Shown: positions 34,779 to 46,451, counted from the first letter of the stretch. The stretch: 64,000 nt of DNA from Pseudomonas fluorescens (GCF_000730425.1 NZ_CP008896.1:4464001-4528000); one strand, 5' to 3'. The notes: generated by a model from the letters alone, not told the origin. Made by a program: numbers and translations.

Positions 34779-35950
34779 GGCAATAATTGCTCCCAGACAG
34801 GTTGGGCGATGGCTGGGCGCGGCAGTTCAGGCAGCGGTGCGCTGGGTGCTGGCTGGATGCCGTCGCGTTCGAGGGCGCTGAGCACCCGGTCAGCGAAGTC
34901 CGGGGCCAGGGCCAGCTTGGTTGGCCAGCCCACCAACAGGCGGCCCTGTTCGGCGAGGAACGCGTTGTCCGGTCGGGTCAGGCCTGTTTGCAGGGGTTCG
35001 GCGCGATCCACTCGCAGGGTCGCCCATTGGGTCTGGCTCATGTCGATCCACGGCAGCAGTTGCGCCAGCTCCTTTTGCGCGGTGGCGATCTGCTCGGCGG
35101 GCGTGCGGTGTACGCCTTCGGTCTCGGCGATATCGCCGCCCATGTACCACACCCAACTGCCATCGGCGGCCGGGTGCGTGGTGATGGTGAGCCGTGGCTT
35201 GGTGCCGCCGCCCAGGCAGTGCGCGTACAGCGGTTTGAGGCCGGGGCCCTTGGCGATGATCATATGCAGCGGGCGTTTTTGCATGGCCGGTTGGCTCAGG
35301 CCCAGGGCCGTCAGCAACTCGGCGGTGCCGCCACCGGCACTGAGCACGATGCGCTGGGCGCGGATCGCGCGGCCATCGACTTTCAGGCCGACCAGGATGC
35401 CACCCTCGAGCAGCGGCTCGATCTGTTGCCCGGCGAGCAGGCCGTCGCCGGCCAGTTGTGCCAGGCGCTCGATCAGGCTCGGCACGTCCACCACCAGTTC
35501 GGCCAGGCGATAGACCTTGCCCTTGAAGCGGCGATCTTGCAGGGCCGGCGGCAGATCGTCGCCCTTGACCTGGTCGACGCGACCGCGCACTGCCTTGCTG
35601 GCGAAGAAACTGGTGAGGTTGCCCGCCAGGGTGCCGGGCGACCACAGGTAATGGGCCTGGGACAGCAGGCGCACGCCCGTCAGGTCCAGCTCACCGGTGC
35701 CCGCCAGCGCTTCGCGCCAGCGTCGCGGCATGTCGGCAATGGCTTCGGAGGCGCCGGTCAGGGCGCCGTGCAAGGCGTATTTCGCACCGCCGTGAATGAT
35801 CCCCTGGGACTTCACGCTCTGCCCGCCGCCCAGGGTTGCGTTCTCCACCACAATCGTGGAAAACCCCTGGCTGCGCAGGCGCGCATTGAGCCAGAGGCCG
35901 GCAACCCCGGCGCCGACAATCAGGACGTCGGTGGAAATAACGGATGGCAT
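34775..35950 (-). CDS. FAD-dependent oxidoreductase (DadA/GlpD-like)
   Basis: 391 residues. The N-terminal dinucleotide-binding motif VLIVGAGVAGLWLNARLRSQG is followed by a second FAD contact (VENATLGGGQSVKSQGIIHGG). GGILVGLKVDGRAIRAQRIV and VLSAGGGTAELL match the amine-oxidase-like DAO family. First gene of the three-gene operon running to 32959. Probably oxidises a small amine or hydroxy acid in the cytoplasm; the substrate is not evident. Confidence 0.85.
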   Translation of the reverse strand: MPSVISTDVLIVGAGVAGLWLNARLRSQGFSTIVVENATLGGGQSVKSQGIIHGGAKYALHGALTGASEAIADMPRRWREALAGTGELDLTGVRLLSQAHYLWSPGTLAGNLTSFFASKAVRGRVDQVKGDDLPPALQDRRFKGKVYRLAELVVDVPSLIERLAQLAGDGLLAGQQIEPLLEGGILVGLKVDGRAIRAQRIVLSAGGGTAELLTALGLSQPAMQKRPLHMIIAKGPGLKPLYAHCLGGGTKPRLTITTHPAADGSWVWYMGGDIAETEGVHRTPAEQIATAQKELAQLLPWIDMSQTQWATLRVDRAEPLQTGLTRPDNAFLAEQGRLLVGWPTKLALAPDFADRVLSALERDGIQPAPSAPLPELPRPAIAQPVWEQLLP

Positions 35951-36025
35951 GGGGCGACCTCAGTGTTCAGAACAAGAGGCGCAGTATACAGGGATCACTA
36001 TTTGTAGGAGCCCGGAGGGCGGCGG

Positions 36026-36361
36026 TCAGTGGCCGGCGGTTTTTGAAAACAACTGAATCACCACCACCCCCAACACAATCAAGCCCATTCCCAGCATCGC
36101 CGGCAGGTCGAGTTTCTGCCCATAGATAAACAGCGCAGCGATGCTGACCATGACGATCCCCATTCCCGCCCATACCGCATAGGCCACGCCCACCGGGACG
36201 GTGCGCACCACCAGGGTCAGCATCCAGAAGGCCACGCCATAGCCGACGATAACCAGCAGCAGGGGGATCGGCGTGCTCCAGCCCTTGATCGCTTTCATGG
36301 AAACGGTGGCGATCACTTCCGAGCAAATGGCAATGGCCAGGTAGTAGTAGGCGACATTCAT
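36026..36361 (-). CDS. Small multidrug resistance (SMR) efflux protein, EmrE-type
   Basis: 111 residues, four TM helices. The catalytic Glu of TM1 is in YYLAIAICSEVIATVSMKA. PVGVAYAVWAGMGIVM and LFIYGQKLDLPAMLGMGLIVLGVVVI match SMR proteins. These act as antiparallel dimers exchanging protons for cationic drugs such as quaternary ammonium compounds. Start at MNVAYYY with GAGGAA upstream; an in-frame Met 14 codons earlier is rejected. Divergent from the LysR gene with 104 bases between, so that regulator may control it. Confidence 0.9.
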   Translation of the reverse strand: MNVAYYYLAIAICSEVIATVSMKAIKGWSTPIPLLLVIVGYGVAFWMLTLVVRTVPVGVAYAVWAGMGIVMVSIAALFIYGQKLDLPAMLGMGLIVLGVVVIQLFSKTAGH

Positions 36362-36465
36362 GGGGTGTTCCTCGGAAATAGGGGCGCGTAGCAAGGCCGG
36401 CATTCTAGAGAATCCGTAGATGGGGTAAAGTCATTACCTATCCGAATTCAAGATGGGTTGAGCCA

Positions 36466-37356
36466 ATGAGCGTGCAATGGAACCTGGAGCAGATGCGCCT
36501 GTTTGTCAGCGTCGCTGAGCAGCGCTCGTTTTCGGCGGTGGCGCGGGACCAGCGCAAGGCGCAGTCGGCGGTGAGCAATGGCATTGCCTTGCTGGAAGCC
36601 GATCTGGGCGTGAGCCTGTTTGAGCGTAGCAGCGGTCGCCAGCCACGTCTGACCGAGGCCGGTGCGGTGTTGCTGGAGGAAGCCCGGGAAGTGTTACGCC
36701 AGTGCGAACGCCTCAACGGTCGGGCGTTGTCCTTGATGCGCGGTGAGGAAGCGCGGCTGCGGCTGGCCCAGGACGAGGCCATGTTGTATCAGCCGGTACT
36801 CGATAGCCTTGAGGCGCTGGCCGGGAAATTTCCCAACCTGGAGGTGCAGTTGTCCAGCACGGCCCAGGGCGATGTCGCCCGCAAGCTGGTGGAGCGCAAG
36901 GCCGACCTGGGGTTGTTGTTCTATCACGACCAGATCCCCGAAGCCCTTGAGCGGCGGGTGGTCGGCAGTGTGGAGATGGTCACGGTGTGCGGGGTCGACC
37001 ATCCGTTGGCCAGGGGCGGGTTTGTCGATTGCCAGCGCCTGGCGCAGTTTCGCCAATTGCTGATGTCGACCCAGACCAGCGTCTACCCCGGCAGTGAGGC
37101 GGCCAGCCCGCAGGTGTGGCGTGCCGACAGTTTCTACGTGTTGGCCGAATGGTTGGCCCGTGGCCTGGGCTGGGCCTGGTTGCCTCGGCACGTGGTGCAA
37201 TACCCGACCTATCAGGGGCAGATGGTCGAGTTGGACAGCGAATGGACGCCGCCGGCCCTGGTGGTGGAACTGGTGTGGCGGCGCGATGAGCCCCTGGGCC
37301 CGGCCGCGCGCTTTCTGGCTGAACGGTTTACTGCCTGTTTGCAGGCGATCGGCTGA
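36466..37356 (+). CDS. LysR-type transcriptional regulator
   Basis: 296 residues: an N-terminal winged helix-turn-helix (MRLFVSVAEQRSFSAVARDQ, AQSAVSNGIALLEADLGV, LFERSSGRQPRLTEAG) and a C-terminal periplasmic-binding-like effector domain. It is divergent from the SMR efflux gene, the classic LysR arrangement. A T-N11-A type site is not obvious by eye in the 104-base intergenic region. It is read towards waaA, 23 bases from its start, but has no evident link to LPS. Confidence 0.92.
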   Translation: MSVQWNLEQMRLFVSVAEQRSFSAVARDQRKAQSAVSNGIALLEADLGVSLFERSSGRQPRLTEAGAVLLEEAREVLRQCERLNGRALSLMRGEEARLRLAQDEAMLYQPVLDSLEALAGKFPNLEVQLSSTAQGDVARKLVERKADLGLLFYHDQIPEALERRVVGSVEMVTVCGVDHPLARGGFVDCQRLAQFRQLLMSTQTSVYPGSEAASPQVWRADSFYVLAEWLARGLGWAWLPRHVVQYPTYQGQMVELDSEWTPPALVVELVWRRDEPLGPAARFLAERFTACLQAIG

Positions 37357-37379
37357 AAAAGCCGATAAACTCCGCCGCC

Positions 37380-38657
37380 ATGAATAGAACTCTCTACAGC
37401 TGTCTGTTTTACCTGGCGCTGCCGTTGGTGGCCTTACGTCTATGGCTGCGGGCCCGCAAGGCGCCGGCCTACGCCACGCGCGTCAGCGAGCGCTTTTCCT
37501 ATGGCTTGCCGGTACTCAAGCCCGGCGGGATCTGGGTGCACGCGGTGTCGGTGGGTGAGAGCATCGCTGCGGCGCCAATGATCCGCGGCTTGCTGGAGCG
37601 TCATCCACAGGTGCCGATCACCGTCACCTGCATGACGCCCACCGGTTCCGAGCGGATCCAGGCACTGTTTGCCAATGAACCACGCATCCAGCATTGCTAC
37701 CTGCCCTACGATTTGCCTTGTGCTGCCAAGCGTTTTCTGGACCGGGTCCAGCCTGAGCTTGCAGTCATCATGGAAACCGAGCTGTGGCCCAACCATATCC
37801 ACCAGTGTGCCAAACGCGGGATTCCCGTGGCCCTGGCCAATGCACGGCTGTCGGCGCGATCGGCCAAGGGCTACGCCCGGTTTGCCAGACTGACTGCGCC
37901 GATGCTGGCAGAAATGAGCCTGTTTGCCGTGCAGACCGCTGCCGAGGCCGAGCGCTTTCGCAGCCTGGGCGCGCGCCCGGAAACGGTCGAAGTCACTGGC
38001 TCGATCAAGTTTGACCTGAGCATTGACCCACAACTGCTGGCGCGCGCTGCTGCGCTGCGTGAGCAGTGGCAGGCCAGCGAACGCCCGGTGTGGATCGCCG
38101 CCAGCACCCACGCGGGCGAGGATGAAGTGGTGCTGGCTGCCCATCGGCAGTTGCTCGCCAGCTACCCCAACGCCTTGTTGATCCTGGTTCCCCGGCATCC
38201 GGAGCGTTTCGACACGATGTTTGAGCTGTGCCAGCAGCAGGGTTTTGCCACGATACGGCGCTCCAGCGGCGCGCCGGTCAGTGCCGATACCTCGGTACTG
38301 CTAGGCGACACCATGGGCGAGTTGCTGTTTCTCTATGCCTTGGCCGATAGCGCCTTTGTCGGCGGCAGCCTGGTGCCCAATGGCGGGCACAACCTGCTGG
38401 AGCCCGCTGCGCTGGCCAAACCGGTGATCAGTGGCCCGCACCTGTTCAACTTCCTCGAAATCGCCGCGATGATGCGCGAGGCCGGGGCGTTGCGGGAGGT
38501 GGAGGATGCCCAAGGGTTGGCCGAGGCGGTACGGCAACTGTTCGAGCTGCCGCAGGATGCGCAGAAAATGGCGCAGGCAGGGCTCAAGGTGATGCAGGCC
38601 AATCAGGGGGCGTTGAAGCGTTTGCTCGATGGTCTCGACCGCTTGATTAACCGCTGA
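37380..38657 (+). CDS. waaA: 3-deoxy-D-manno-octulosonic acid (Kdo) transferase
   Basis: Transfers Kdo from CMP-Kdo to lipid IVA, giving the Kdo2-lipid A that WaaC uses. Family GT30, 425 residues. An N-terminal membrane anchor (SCLFYLALPLVALRLWLRARK) is followed by the GT-B fold. Seen: GGIWVHAVSVGES (catalytic Glu region), ITVTCMTPTGSER, IMETELWPN, and NGGHNLLEPAALAKPVISGP. It starts 23 bases after the LysR gene and ends at a REPIN shared with the convergent TolC-family gene. Confidence 0.95.
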   Translation: MNRTLYSCLFYLALPLVALRLWLRARKAPAYATRVSERFSYGLPVLKPGGIWVHAVSVGESIAAAPMIRGLLERHPQVPITVTCMTPTGSERIQALFANEPRIQHCYLPYDLPCAAKRFLDRVQPELAVIMETELWPNHIHQCAKRGIPVALANARLSARSAKGYARFARLTAPMLAEMSLFAVQTAAEAERFRSLGARPETVEVTGSIKFDLSIDPQLLARAAALREQWQASERPVWIAASTHAGEDEVVLAAHRQLLASYPNALLILVPRHPERFDTMFELCQQQGFATIRRSSGAPVSADTSVLLGDTMGELLFLYALADSAFVGGSLVPNGGHNLLEPAALAKPVISGPHLFNFLEIAAMMREAGALREVEDAQGLAEAVRQLFELPQDAQKMAQAGLKVMQANQGALKRLLDGLDRLINR

Positions 38658-38661
38658 TCTT

Positions 38662-38750
38662 GTGGGAGCGGGCTTGCTCGCGAAGACGGTGTGTCAGGCG
38701 ACACATGTATTGACTGACACACCGTCTTCGCGAGCAAGCCCGCTCCCACA
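38662..38750. repeat. REPIN (GTGGGAGCGGGCTTGC type)
   Basis: TGTGGGAGCGGGCTTGCTCG and its exact inverse at the right end are joined through a longer stem including CGCGAAGACGGTGTGTCA and TGACACACCGTCTTCGCG. The inner stem is nearly perfect. It is located between convergent waaA and the TolC-family gene. Confidence 0.93.
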
Positions 38751-38767
38751 TTTGTTATGCGGTGGGT

Positions 38768-40207
38768 TTAGTTGCCGGGGCGGGCCTTCAGTTGTTCGGC
38801 CGCTGCCTTGGCCAGGTCTGGCGGCAGGAAGTCCTTGTCGGGGTTGTAGTCTGCCTTGAGGTACCGCGCCAGGTCCTGCAAGTCCCCCGGGTTCAACGTC
38901 CCCGCTGCCTGTTTCAGGCGCAGGTTGTCGAGGATGTAGTCGTAGCGGCTGTTGTTGTAGTTGCGCACCGAGGTGTACAGCTGGCGCTGGGCGTCGAGCA
39001 CGTCGACGATATTGCGTGTGCCCACCTGGTAACCGATTTCCGTGGCTTCCACTGCGCTCTGGTTGGAGATGATCGACTGGCGGCGCGCCTGTACCTGTTC
39101 CACATCGGTATTGACCGCACGGTGCAGGTTGCGGGTGTTTTCCACCACCTGGCGGCGCAGGCCTTCGCGCTGCTGTTCGGTCTGGCCCAGGCGCGAATAG
39201 GATTCACGCACCTGGGAGCTGGTGAGGCCGCCGCTGTACAGCGGGATATTCAGGCGCAGGCCGATGGTGCGTCGTTCCACATCGCCACCATAAGGCCGGC
39301 CGAACGCGTTGGGGTTGCTGAACCCGAGGGCGTCGTTGTCGCCTTTCTCGTATTGCGCCACCGCGTCCAGGGTTGGTGCATGGCCAGCCTTGCGCTGCTT
39401 GAGGGTTTCTTCGGCGGCGGTGACCGCATAGTTGCTGGCCAGCAGATTCAGGTTCTGCCGCCCGGCGGTGTCGACCCAGGCCTTGGCGTCGTTGGGCGCC
39501 GGCGGCAACACCGGCAGGGTGTGGACAATCCCCTGGATCGCGTTGTACTGGCGGTTGGTCAGGGTGATCAGCGCTTCAAACGCGTCATCCACCTGGCGCT
39601 GGGCGAGGATCCGGTTGGCCCGCGCCGTGTCGTAGCTGGCCTGGGATTGCAGCACGTCGGTCTTGTCCGACAGGCCGACGTCGAAACGCTCGTTGGACTG
39701 GTCCAGCTGGCGCTTGAAGGCCGCTTCCTCGGCCTTGGTCGAGGCCAGGTTGTCCTGGGCGCGCAGTACGGCGAAGTAGTTTTCCGCGCTTTGCAGGATC
39801 AGTTCCTGCTCGGTGGCCGAGAGTTGCAGCGCAGCCTGTTCATTGACCGCTTCGGCGGCCTGCAACTGGAACCAGCGATCGGCACGGAACAACGGCTGGC
39901 TCAGGGTTGCACGCCAGGTGTGGGCGTCGCGATTGGCGGTGGCCGAGGGGCTGTCGATCTGGGTGCGTACATTGTTCACGTCGGCACCGGCCGAGAGGTT
40001 GGGCAGCAAGCCGGCACGGGCCTGGGGCACCACTTCTTTCTGCGCGCCGTATTGGGCACGGGCGGCGGCCAGGTCGGCGTTGTTGTCCACGGCTTCCTGG
40101 TAGACGCTGACCAGGTCGGTTTTGGTCGACAAGGGCGCTTCTGCTGCCCAGACCATTCCATTGGTCGCACAAGACACGGCAAGAGCCAGTGAAAGTTTGC
40201 GCAGCAT
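38768..40207 (-). CDS. tolC: TolC-family outer-membrane efflux channel
   Basis: 479 residues. A signal peptide (MLRKLSLALAVSCATNGMVWA) is followed by two OEP repeats typical of TolC: TKTDLVSVYQEAVDNNADLAA, RAGLLPNLSAGADVN and the second repeat with NVVDVLDAQRQLY-like sequence (TRNIVDVLDAQRQLYTSVRN). It forms the outer-membrane duct for type I secretion or RND/MFS/ABC pumps. It is not next to an inner-membrane pump, as expected of a shared TolC rather than a dedicated OprM. The symbol rests on family likeness and position. Confidence 0.88.
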   Translation of the reverse strand: MLRKLSLALAVSCATNGMVWAAEAPLSTKTDLVSVYQEAVDNNADLAAARAQYGAQKEVVPQARAGLLPNLSAGADVNNVRTQIDSPSATANRDAHTWRATLSQPLFRADRWFQLQAAEAVNEQAALQLSATEQELILQSAENYFAVLRAQDNLASTKAEEAAFKRQLDQSNERFDVGLSDKTDVLQSQASYDTARANRILAQRQVDDAFEALITLTNRQYNAIQGIVHTLPVLPPAPNDAKAWVDTAGRQNLNLLASNYAVTAAEETLKQRKAGHAPTLDAVAQYEKGDNDALGFSNPNAFGRPYGGDVERRTIGLRLNIPLYSGGLTSSQVRESYSRLGQTEQQREGLRRQVVENTRNLHRAVNTDVEQVQARRQSIISNQSAVEATEIGYQVGTRNIVDVLDAQRQLYTSVRNYNNSRYDYILDNLRLKQAAGTLNPGDLQDLARYLKADYNPDKDFLPPDLAKAAAEQLKARPGN

Positions 40208-40407
40208 GAGGCGATCCCTAGATAAATATTACGGCGATAATTTAGCGCCCAAGGCTACGACGAGCGATCCATAGCGTCAAGGCGTTGAGGCAGTAGCCGA
40301 GTGTAGTGGCCACACCCCGGCACAACAATCCTGTAATTGCGCCATTCATCACGCTGAATGCACCGCTATTGGCAATTTGCCTGCTCCATGGTCTAGACTG
40401 GTTGCGT

Positions 40408-42549
<2,142 letters not shown>

Positions 42550-42557
42550 TGCTCCCC

Positions 42558-42642
42558 TGTAGGGGCCGGCTTGCCGGCGATGAGGCCCTCAGGCCTTGCG
42601 GCGGTCTTGCGGCCGCCATCTCCGGCAAGCCGGCTCCTACAA
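42558..42642. repeat. REPIN (GTAGGGGCCGGCTTGCCGGC type)
   Basis: TGTAGGGGCCGGCTTGCCGG and the inverse CCGGCAAGCCGGCTCCTACA enclose a GC-rich loop. It lies between convergent thiC and the DUF3298 lipoprotein gene. Confidence 0.92.
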
Positions 42643-42734
42643 GGGATTTGTACCCAGCCGAATAATAAAGTCCCTCAGAGAGAGCCCTCTTAAGCATTCC
42701 CGCCGGCACTGGCAGGTTAGCCTCGGGCGCGCCT

Positions 42735-43481
42735 TCAGCGGCGCGCGGGCACCAGCTCAGGCTTGATGATGCCGTCGAGGCGCGCATAGGGAATCTGCAA
42801 CTCCACGTGGCCCATGGCGTAGGGCGCAATGGTGGTCGTAGGGTACTTGAGCACCACGGCGCCATAGGTCAGCGCCACGTTCGGGGTTTTCTGGAAGGGC
42901 CAGCTTTTCACGTAGTCCGGTTCCAGGCTCAGGCGGGTGCTGATCAGCCAACTGTTGTGGGCCACCTGGGCGGCTTTCCAGAACGCGTCTTCCTTGCCGG
43001 GGCGCAGCATGTCCGCCAGGGTCAGGTTTTTCTGCTGTTGGCGCGAGTAGTTGATGAAGCCGCGGCCCGGTTCGCCATGGGCGCCGCCGGTGTCCAGGTA
43101 GCTGGACAGTTCGATGATCACCAAGCCGTCATGCTGCTCCCGTACCTTGGCCTGCAAGTACATGCTGTTGCGAGGATCGGACTCGCGCAGGAATTTTTCC
43201 CGATAGGCATTCAGTGATGCTGGCAGTGGCGTGCCGGGAGAAGTGCGGGTCATTTCCAGCAGGCGTTGCTCGATCAATGCATCGAGCTTGGGTTCGTTGG
43301 CGAAATGCACCGTATCGATATTCACCAGTGGGCAATCGGCAGTGGTGCAGCCCGGTTGCACGACTTCGGATGCGTCGCGGGTGGCTTCCAGCGGCGCACG
43401 GTAGCTGGGTTGGAACAGGCTCTGGCAAGCGCCGAGCGTCAAGGCAATACAGGCCACGGAGGCGACTTTTAACAGCGACAT
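42735..43481 (-). CDS. DUF3298/RsiV-like lipoprotein
   Basis: 248 residues. Signal peptide with lipobox LGAC (Cys19) predicts an outer- or inner-membrane lipoprotein. After the anchor, PGCTTADCPLVNIDTVHF leads into a DUF3298-type domain: SSYLDTGGAHGEPGRGFINY and LTLADMLRPGKEDAFWKAA. Such domains occur in RsiV, an anti-sigma factor that binds lysozyme, but this protein has no N-terminal sigma-binding part, so that function should not be carried over. Role unknown, envelope. Confidence 0.85.
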   Translation of the reverse strand: MSLLKVASVACIALTLGACQSLFQPSYRAPLEATRDASEVVQPGCTTADCPLVNIDTVHFANEPKLDALIEQRLLEMTRTSPGTPLPASLNAYREKFLRESDPRNSMYLQAKVREQHDGLVIIELSSYLDTGGAHGEPGRGFINYSRQQQKNLTLADMLRPGKEDAFWKAAQVAHNSWLISTRLSLEPDYVKSWPFQKTPNVALTYGAVVLKYPTTTIAPYAMGHVELQIPYARLDGIIKPELVPARR

Positions 43482-43683
43482 GGGCGTCCTTCATAAAGCG
43501 GAGAAGAGCGAAAGAGATGGGGCTTGGACTGTCGGCATCCCAGTCAGTTCGCCACTAAGCTGATTACAGTGAGTTTGACCGTCGCCGCCTGTCCCGGCAA
43601 CAGGAAAGGGGCTGCACCGAGGCACGCGGGCGCTGTAGGATGGCGCGATGCCAAGACACACAACGCAATAAACGAGGGTTGAT

Positions 43684-44301
43684 ATGACCGACAGTGCTAA
43701 ATCGACGCCGAACAGAATTGAAGTGGTTCAGCGCGACAATGCCTACCAGGGCTTCTACAAGCTCGATCGTGTACAGCTGCGCCACGAGCTGTTCGACGGC
43801 GGCATGAGCCCGGTGATCAACCGAGAAGTCTTTGTGCGCCACGATGCCGTTTGCGTCCTGCCCTATGATCCGCAACGCGATGAAGTGGTCTTGATCGAGC
43901 AGTTCCGTGTGGGTGCCATGGGCCGCACCGACAACCCTTGGCTGGTGGAAATGGTCGCCGGCCTGATCGACAAGGACGAGCAACCGGAGGAGGTTGCGCA
44001 CCGCGAAGCCGAGGAGGAAGCTGGGCTGACCTTCTGCGCGCTGTGGCCGATCACCAAGTATTTTCCGTCGCCGGGGGGCAGCACCGAATTCGTCCACCTG
44101 TTTTTGGGCCGTTGCGACAGTAGCGGTGCTGGCGGCATTCATGGCCTGGCCGAAGAAGCAGAAGATATCCGTGTCACCGCCTGGGCCTTCGAAGATGCCC
44201 TGCAAGCGGTACGCGACGGTAAGATTTCCAACGCAGCCAGCATTATCGCCCTGCAATGGCTTGCGCTTAATCGCGCGGAAGTGAGGGGGTTATGGCAGTA
44301 A
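43684..44301 (+). CDS. nudF: ADP-ribose pyrophosphatase (Nudix hydrolase)
   Basis: 205 residues. The Nudix box GLIDKDEQPEEVAHREAEEE-AGL fits GX5EX7REUXEEXGU exactly. Preceding VVLIEQFRVGA and GRTDNPWLVEMVAG, and following GGSTEFVHLFLGRCD, are typical of ADP-ribose pyrophosphatases. It splits ADP-ribose into AMP and ribose 5-phosphate. First of a nudF-DUF1249-cpdA run, the same order as E. coli nudF-yqiB-cpdA; the next gene overlaps by ten bases. Confidence 0.94.
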   Translation: MTDSAKSTPNRIEVVQRDNAYQGFYKLDRVQLRHELFDGGMSPVINREVFVRHDAVCVLPYDPQRDEVVLIEQFRVGAMGRTDNPWLVEMVAGLIDKDEQPEEVAHREAEEEAGLTFCALWPITKYFPSPGGSTEFVHLFLGRCDSSGAGGIHGLAEEAEDIRVTAWAFEDALQAVRDGKISNAASIIALQWLALNRAEVRGLWQ

Positions 44302-44741
44302 AGGCACGGGAACGCTACCGGGTTGACCTGATCGGGCTGCAAGCCGCCTGCGAGGCCAACTATGCACGGCTGATGCGCCTGTTGCCGGACATGCGCCACA
44401 TGCCTGAGGCGCGGCGCATTGCCGTGACCCATGGCGACCAGATGCTCGGCGTGCTGACCCTGGAAGTCATCCTCACCTGCCCATACACCAGCACCCTGCG
44501 CGTGCGCCAGGAACACAGCCTGCCGTGGTTGCCGGTGCCACAGCTGGAAGTGCAGGTGTATCACGATGCGCGGATGGCCGAAGTGGTCAGCGCCGAACAT
44601 GCGCGGCGCTTTCGCAGCATCTATCCGTACCCCAATGTGTTCATGCACCAGCCCGATGAAAAAGCCCAGCTCAATGTGTTCCTCGGTGAATGGCTGAGCC
44701 ATTGTCTGGCTCTGGGCCATGAGTTTGAAGTGGTTCGATAG
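44292..44741 (+). CDS. DUF1249 family protein (YqiB-like)
   Basis: 149 residues, cytoplasmic, no known catalytic motif. Conserved blocks YRVDLIGLQAACEANYARLMRL, LEVILTCPYTSTLRVRQE and VYHDARMAEVVSAEHARRF identify the YqiB family. Its start overlaps the nudF stop region by ten bases, and cpdA follows 97 bases later. Synteny with nudF and cpdA is widespread in gammaproteobacteria, but the function is unknown. Confidence 0.88.
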   Translation: MAVKARERYRVDLIGLQAACEANYARLMRLLPDMRHMPEARRIAVTHGDQMLGVLTLEVILTCPYTSTLRVRQEHSLPWLPVPQLEVQVYHDARMAEVVSAEHARRFRSIYPYPNVFMHQPDEKAQLNVFLGEWLSHCLALGHEFEVVR

Positions 44742-44838
44742 TGTTCGACAGCGTGCGCTTCACGGCTTTCCTCTTTGTGTCCTGCCCCAGCATAATTGCG
44801 CCCATTGTCCATTTATGTGATTGCCCTGGGAGAGCGCC

Positions 44839-45654
44839 TTGCCGAGCGTAGCCACCGTGAACCCCGAGGCGCCGGCGTTGCTGGTGCAACTGTCCGACAG
44901 CCACCTGTTTGCCGAGGCCTGCGGCACGCTGTTGGGCATGAATACCCGTGACAGCTTGCAACGGGTGATTGACCTGGTCCGTGCCCGGCAGCCGCAGATT
45001 GATTTGCTGTTGGCTACCGGCGATCTGTCCCAGGACGGGACGCTTGAGTCCTACCAGCTGTTTCGCGACCTGACCCAGTCAATCGGCGCCCCGGCGCGCT
45101 GGATTCCGGGCAATCACGATGAACCACAGGTCATGGCCCGGGCGACCATGGGCAGTGCGTTGCTGGAGCCGGTGGTGGATGTGGGGAACTGGCGTATTAC
45201 CTTGCTGGACTCCGCCGTCCCGGGCTCGGTGCCGGGTTATCTGGCCGAGCCGCAACTGCAGTTGCTGGCGCAGGCCCTGAGCGAAGCGCCGAGCCGTCAT
45301 CATCTGGTGTGCTTCCATCATCATCCTGTGCCTATTGGCTGCGCCTGGATGGAACCCATCGGCCTGCGCAACCCCGAGGCGCTGTTTGCCGTGCTCGACC
45401 GCTTTCCCCAGGTGCGGGCGGTGCTGTGGGGGCACGTACACCAGGAAATCGACCGTGAGCGCAATGGCGTGCGCCTGCTGGCGTCGCCGTCGACCTGCAT
45501 CCAGTTCGCCCCGGGCAGTGAGGATTTCAAGGTCAGTGAACAGGCTCCTGGCTATCGCTGGCTGCGTTTGCACCCGGATGGGCTGCTGGAAACTGGGGTA
45601 GAGCGGATCGAAGGCTTCACCTTTACCGTGGATTACGGCAGCAACGGCTACTAA
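44839..45654 (+). CDS. cpdA: 3',5'-cyclic-AMP phosphodiesterase
   Basis: Class III metallophosphatase that hydrolyses cAMP and so lowers Vfr/CRP activity. 271 residues from the TTG start, which has GGGAGAG 6-12 bases upstream; another TTG six codons earlier is less well placed. Metal-binding motifs in order: LSDSHLF, ATGDLSQDGT, PGNHDEP, CFHHHPVP and WGHVHQE. The context nudF-yqiB-cpdA is conserved. Confidence 0.94.
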   Translation: MPSVATVNPEAPALLVQLSDSHLFAEACGTLLGMNTRDSLQRVIDLVRARQPQIDLLLATGDLSQDGTLESYQLFRDLTQSIGAPARWIPGNHDEPQVMARATMGSALLEPVVDVGNWRITLLDSAVPGSVPGYLAEPQLQLLAQALSEAPSRHHLVCFHHHPVPIGCAWMEPIGLRNPEALFAVLDRFPQVRAVLWGHVHQEIDRERNGVRLLASPSTCIQFAPGSEDFKVSEQAPGYRWLRLHPDGLLETGVERIEGFTFTVDYGSNGY

Positions 45655-45675
45655 ACCTGAGAACACACATCAAAA

Positions 45676-45702
45676 TGTAGGAGCGGGCAAGCCCGCTCCC
45701 AC
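45676..45702. repeat. Loop-less REP-like palindrome
   Basis: TGTAGGAGCGGGCAAGCCCGCTCCCA: nearly perfect dyad with a minimal AA centre, made from REP outer sequences. The left arm begins GTAGG and the right arm ends in CTCCCAC, so it mixes both subtypes. It follows cpdA and may terminate it. Confidence 0.75.
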
Positions 45703-45798
45703 CCCCTTGGTACGCCGCGTTCGGCAGTCGCCCTGCTCACGCCGCGTCATTCCCTGTAAACTGCGCCCCTTTGGTCGATAACGCACGGAGAGCCCGGC

Positions 45799-46407
45799 AT
45801 GTCCGCTTCGATCTTGTATCTCCACGGTTTCAACAGCGCGCCGGCCTCGACCAAGGCCAGCCAACTGATGGGTGTGATGGACAGTCTCGGCCTGGCCGGT
45901 CAACTGCGGGTGCCGGCCCTGCATCACCACCCGCGCCAGGCGATTGCCCAGCTGGAACAGGCGATCGCTGAGCTGGGGCGGCCGCTGCTGGTCGGCAGCT
46001 CACTCGGCGGCTACTATGCAACCCATCTTGCCGAACGCCATGGTCTCAAGGCCCTGCTGGTCAACCCGGCTGTCAGCCCCCATCGGATGTTCGACGGTTA
46101 CCTGGGCACCCAGAAGAACCTCTACACCGATGAAACCTGGGAGTTGACCCATGATCACGTCGCGGCCCTGGCTGAACTTGAGGTTGCGGCGCCCCAGGAT
46201 GCACAGCGCTATCAGGTGTGGTTGCAGACCGGGGACGAAACGCTGGATTATCGCCTCGCCGAGCAGTATTACCGGGCCTGTGCCTTGCGTATCCAGGCCG
46301 GTGGCGACCACAGTTACCAGGGCTTTGGCCGACAATTGCCGGCCTTGTTGAGTTTTGCCGGCATTGGCGCAGATCAGTACCAATCCTTCGATTTCACCGC
46401 ATTGTGA
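45799..46407 (+). CDS. yqiA: YqiA/YcfP-type alpha/beta-fold esterase
   Basis: 202 residues. Seen: YLHGFNSAPASTKASQL at the N-terminus, nucleophile elbow VGSSLGGYYATHLAE (Ser), and AGGDHSYQGFG near the end with the catalytic His; an Asp in TGDETLDY completes a triad. Small cytoplasmic esterase of unknown physiological substrate. It lies immediately upstream of parE (44 bases), as in many gammaproteobacteria. Confidence 0.9.
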   Translation: MSASILYLHGFNSAPASTKASQLMGVMDSLGLAGQLRVPALHHHPRQAIAQLEQAIAELGRPLLVGSSLGGYYATHLAERHGLKALLVNPAVSPHRMFDGYLGTQKNLYTDETWELTHDHVAALAELEVAAPQDAQRYQVWLQTGDETLDYRLAEQYYRACALRIQAGGDHSYQGFGRQLPALLSFAGIGADQYQSFDFTAL

Positions 46408-46451
46408 AATCGCAGGTTATTTTTTAATCGAACGACTCACGACGAGACCCC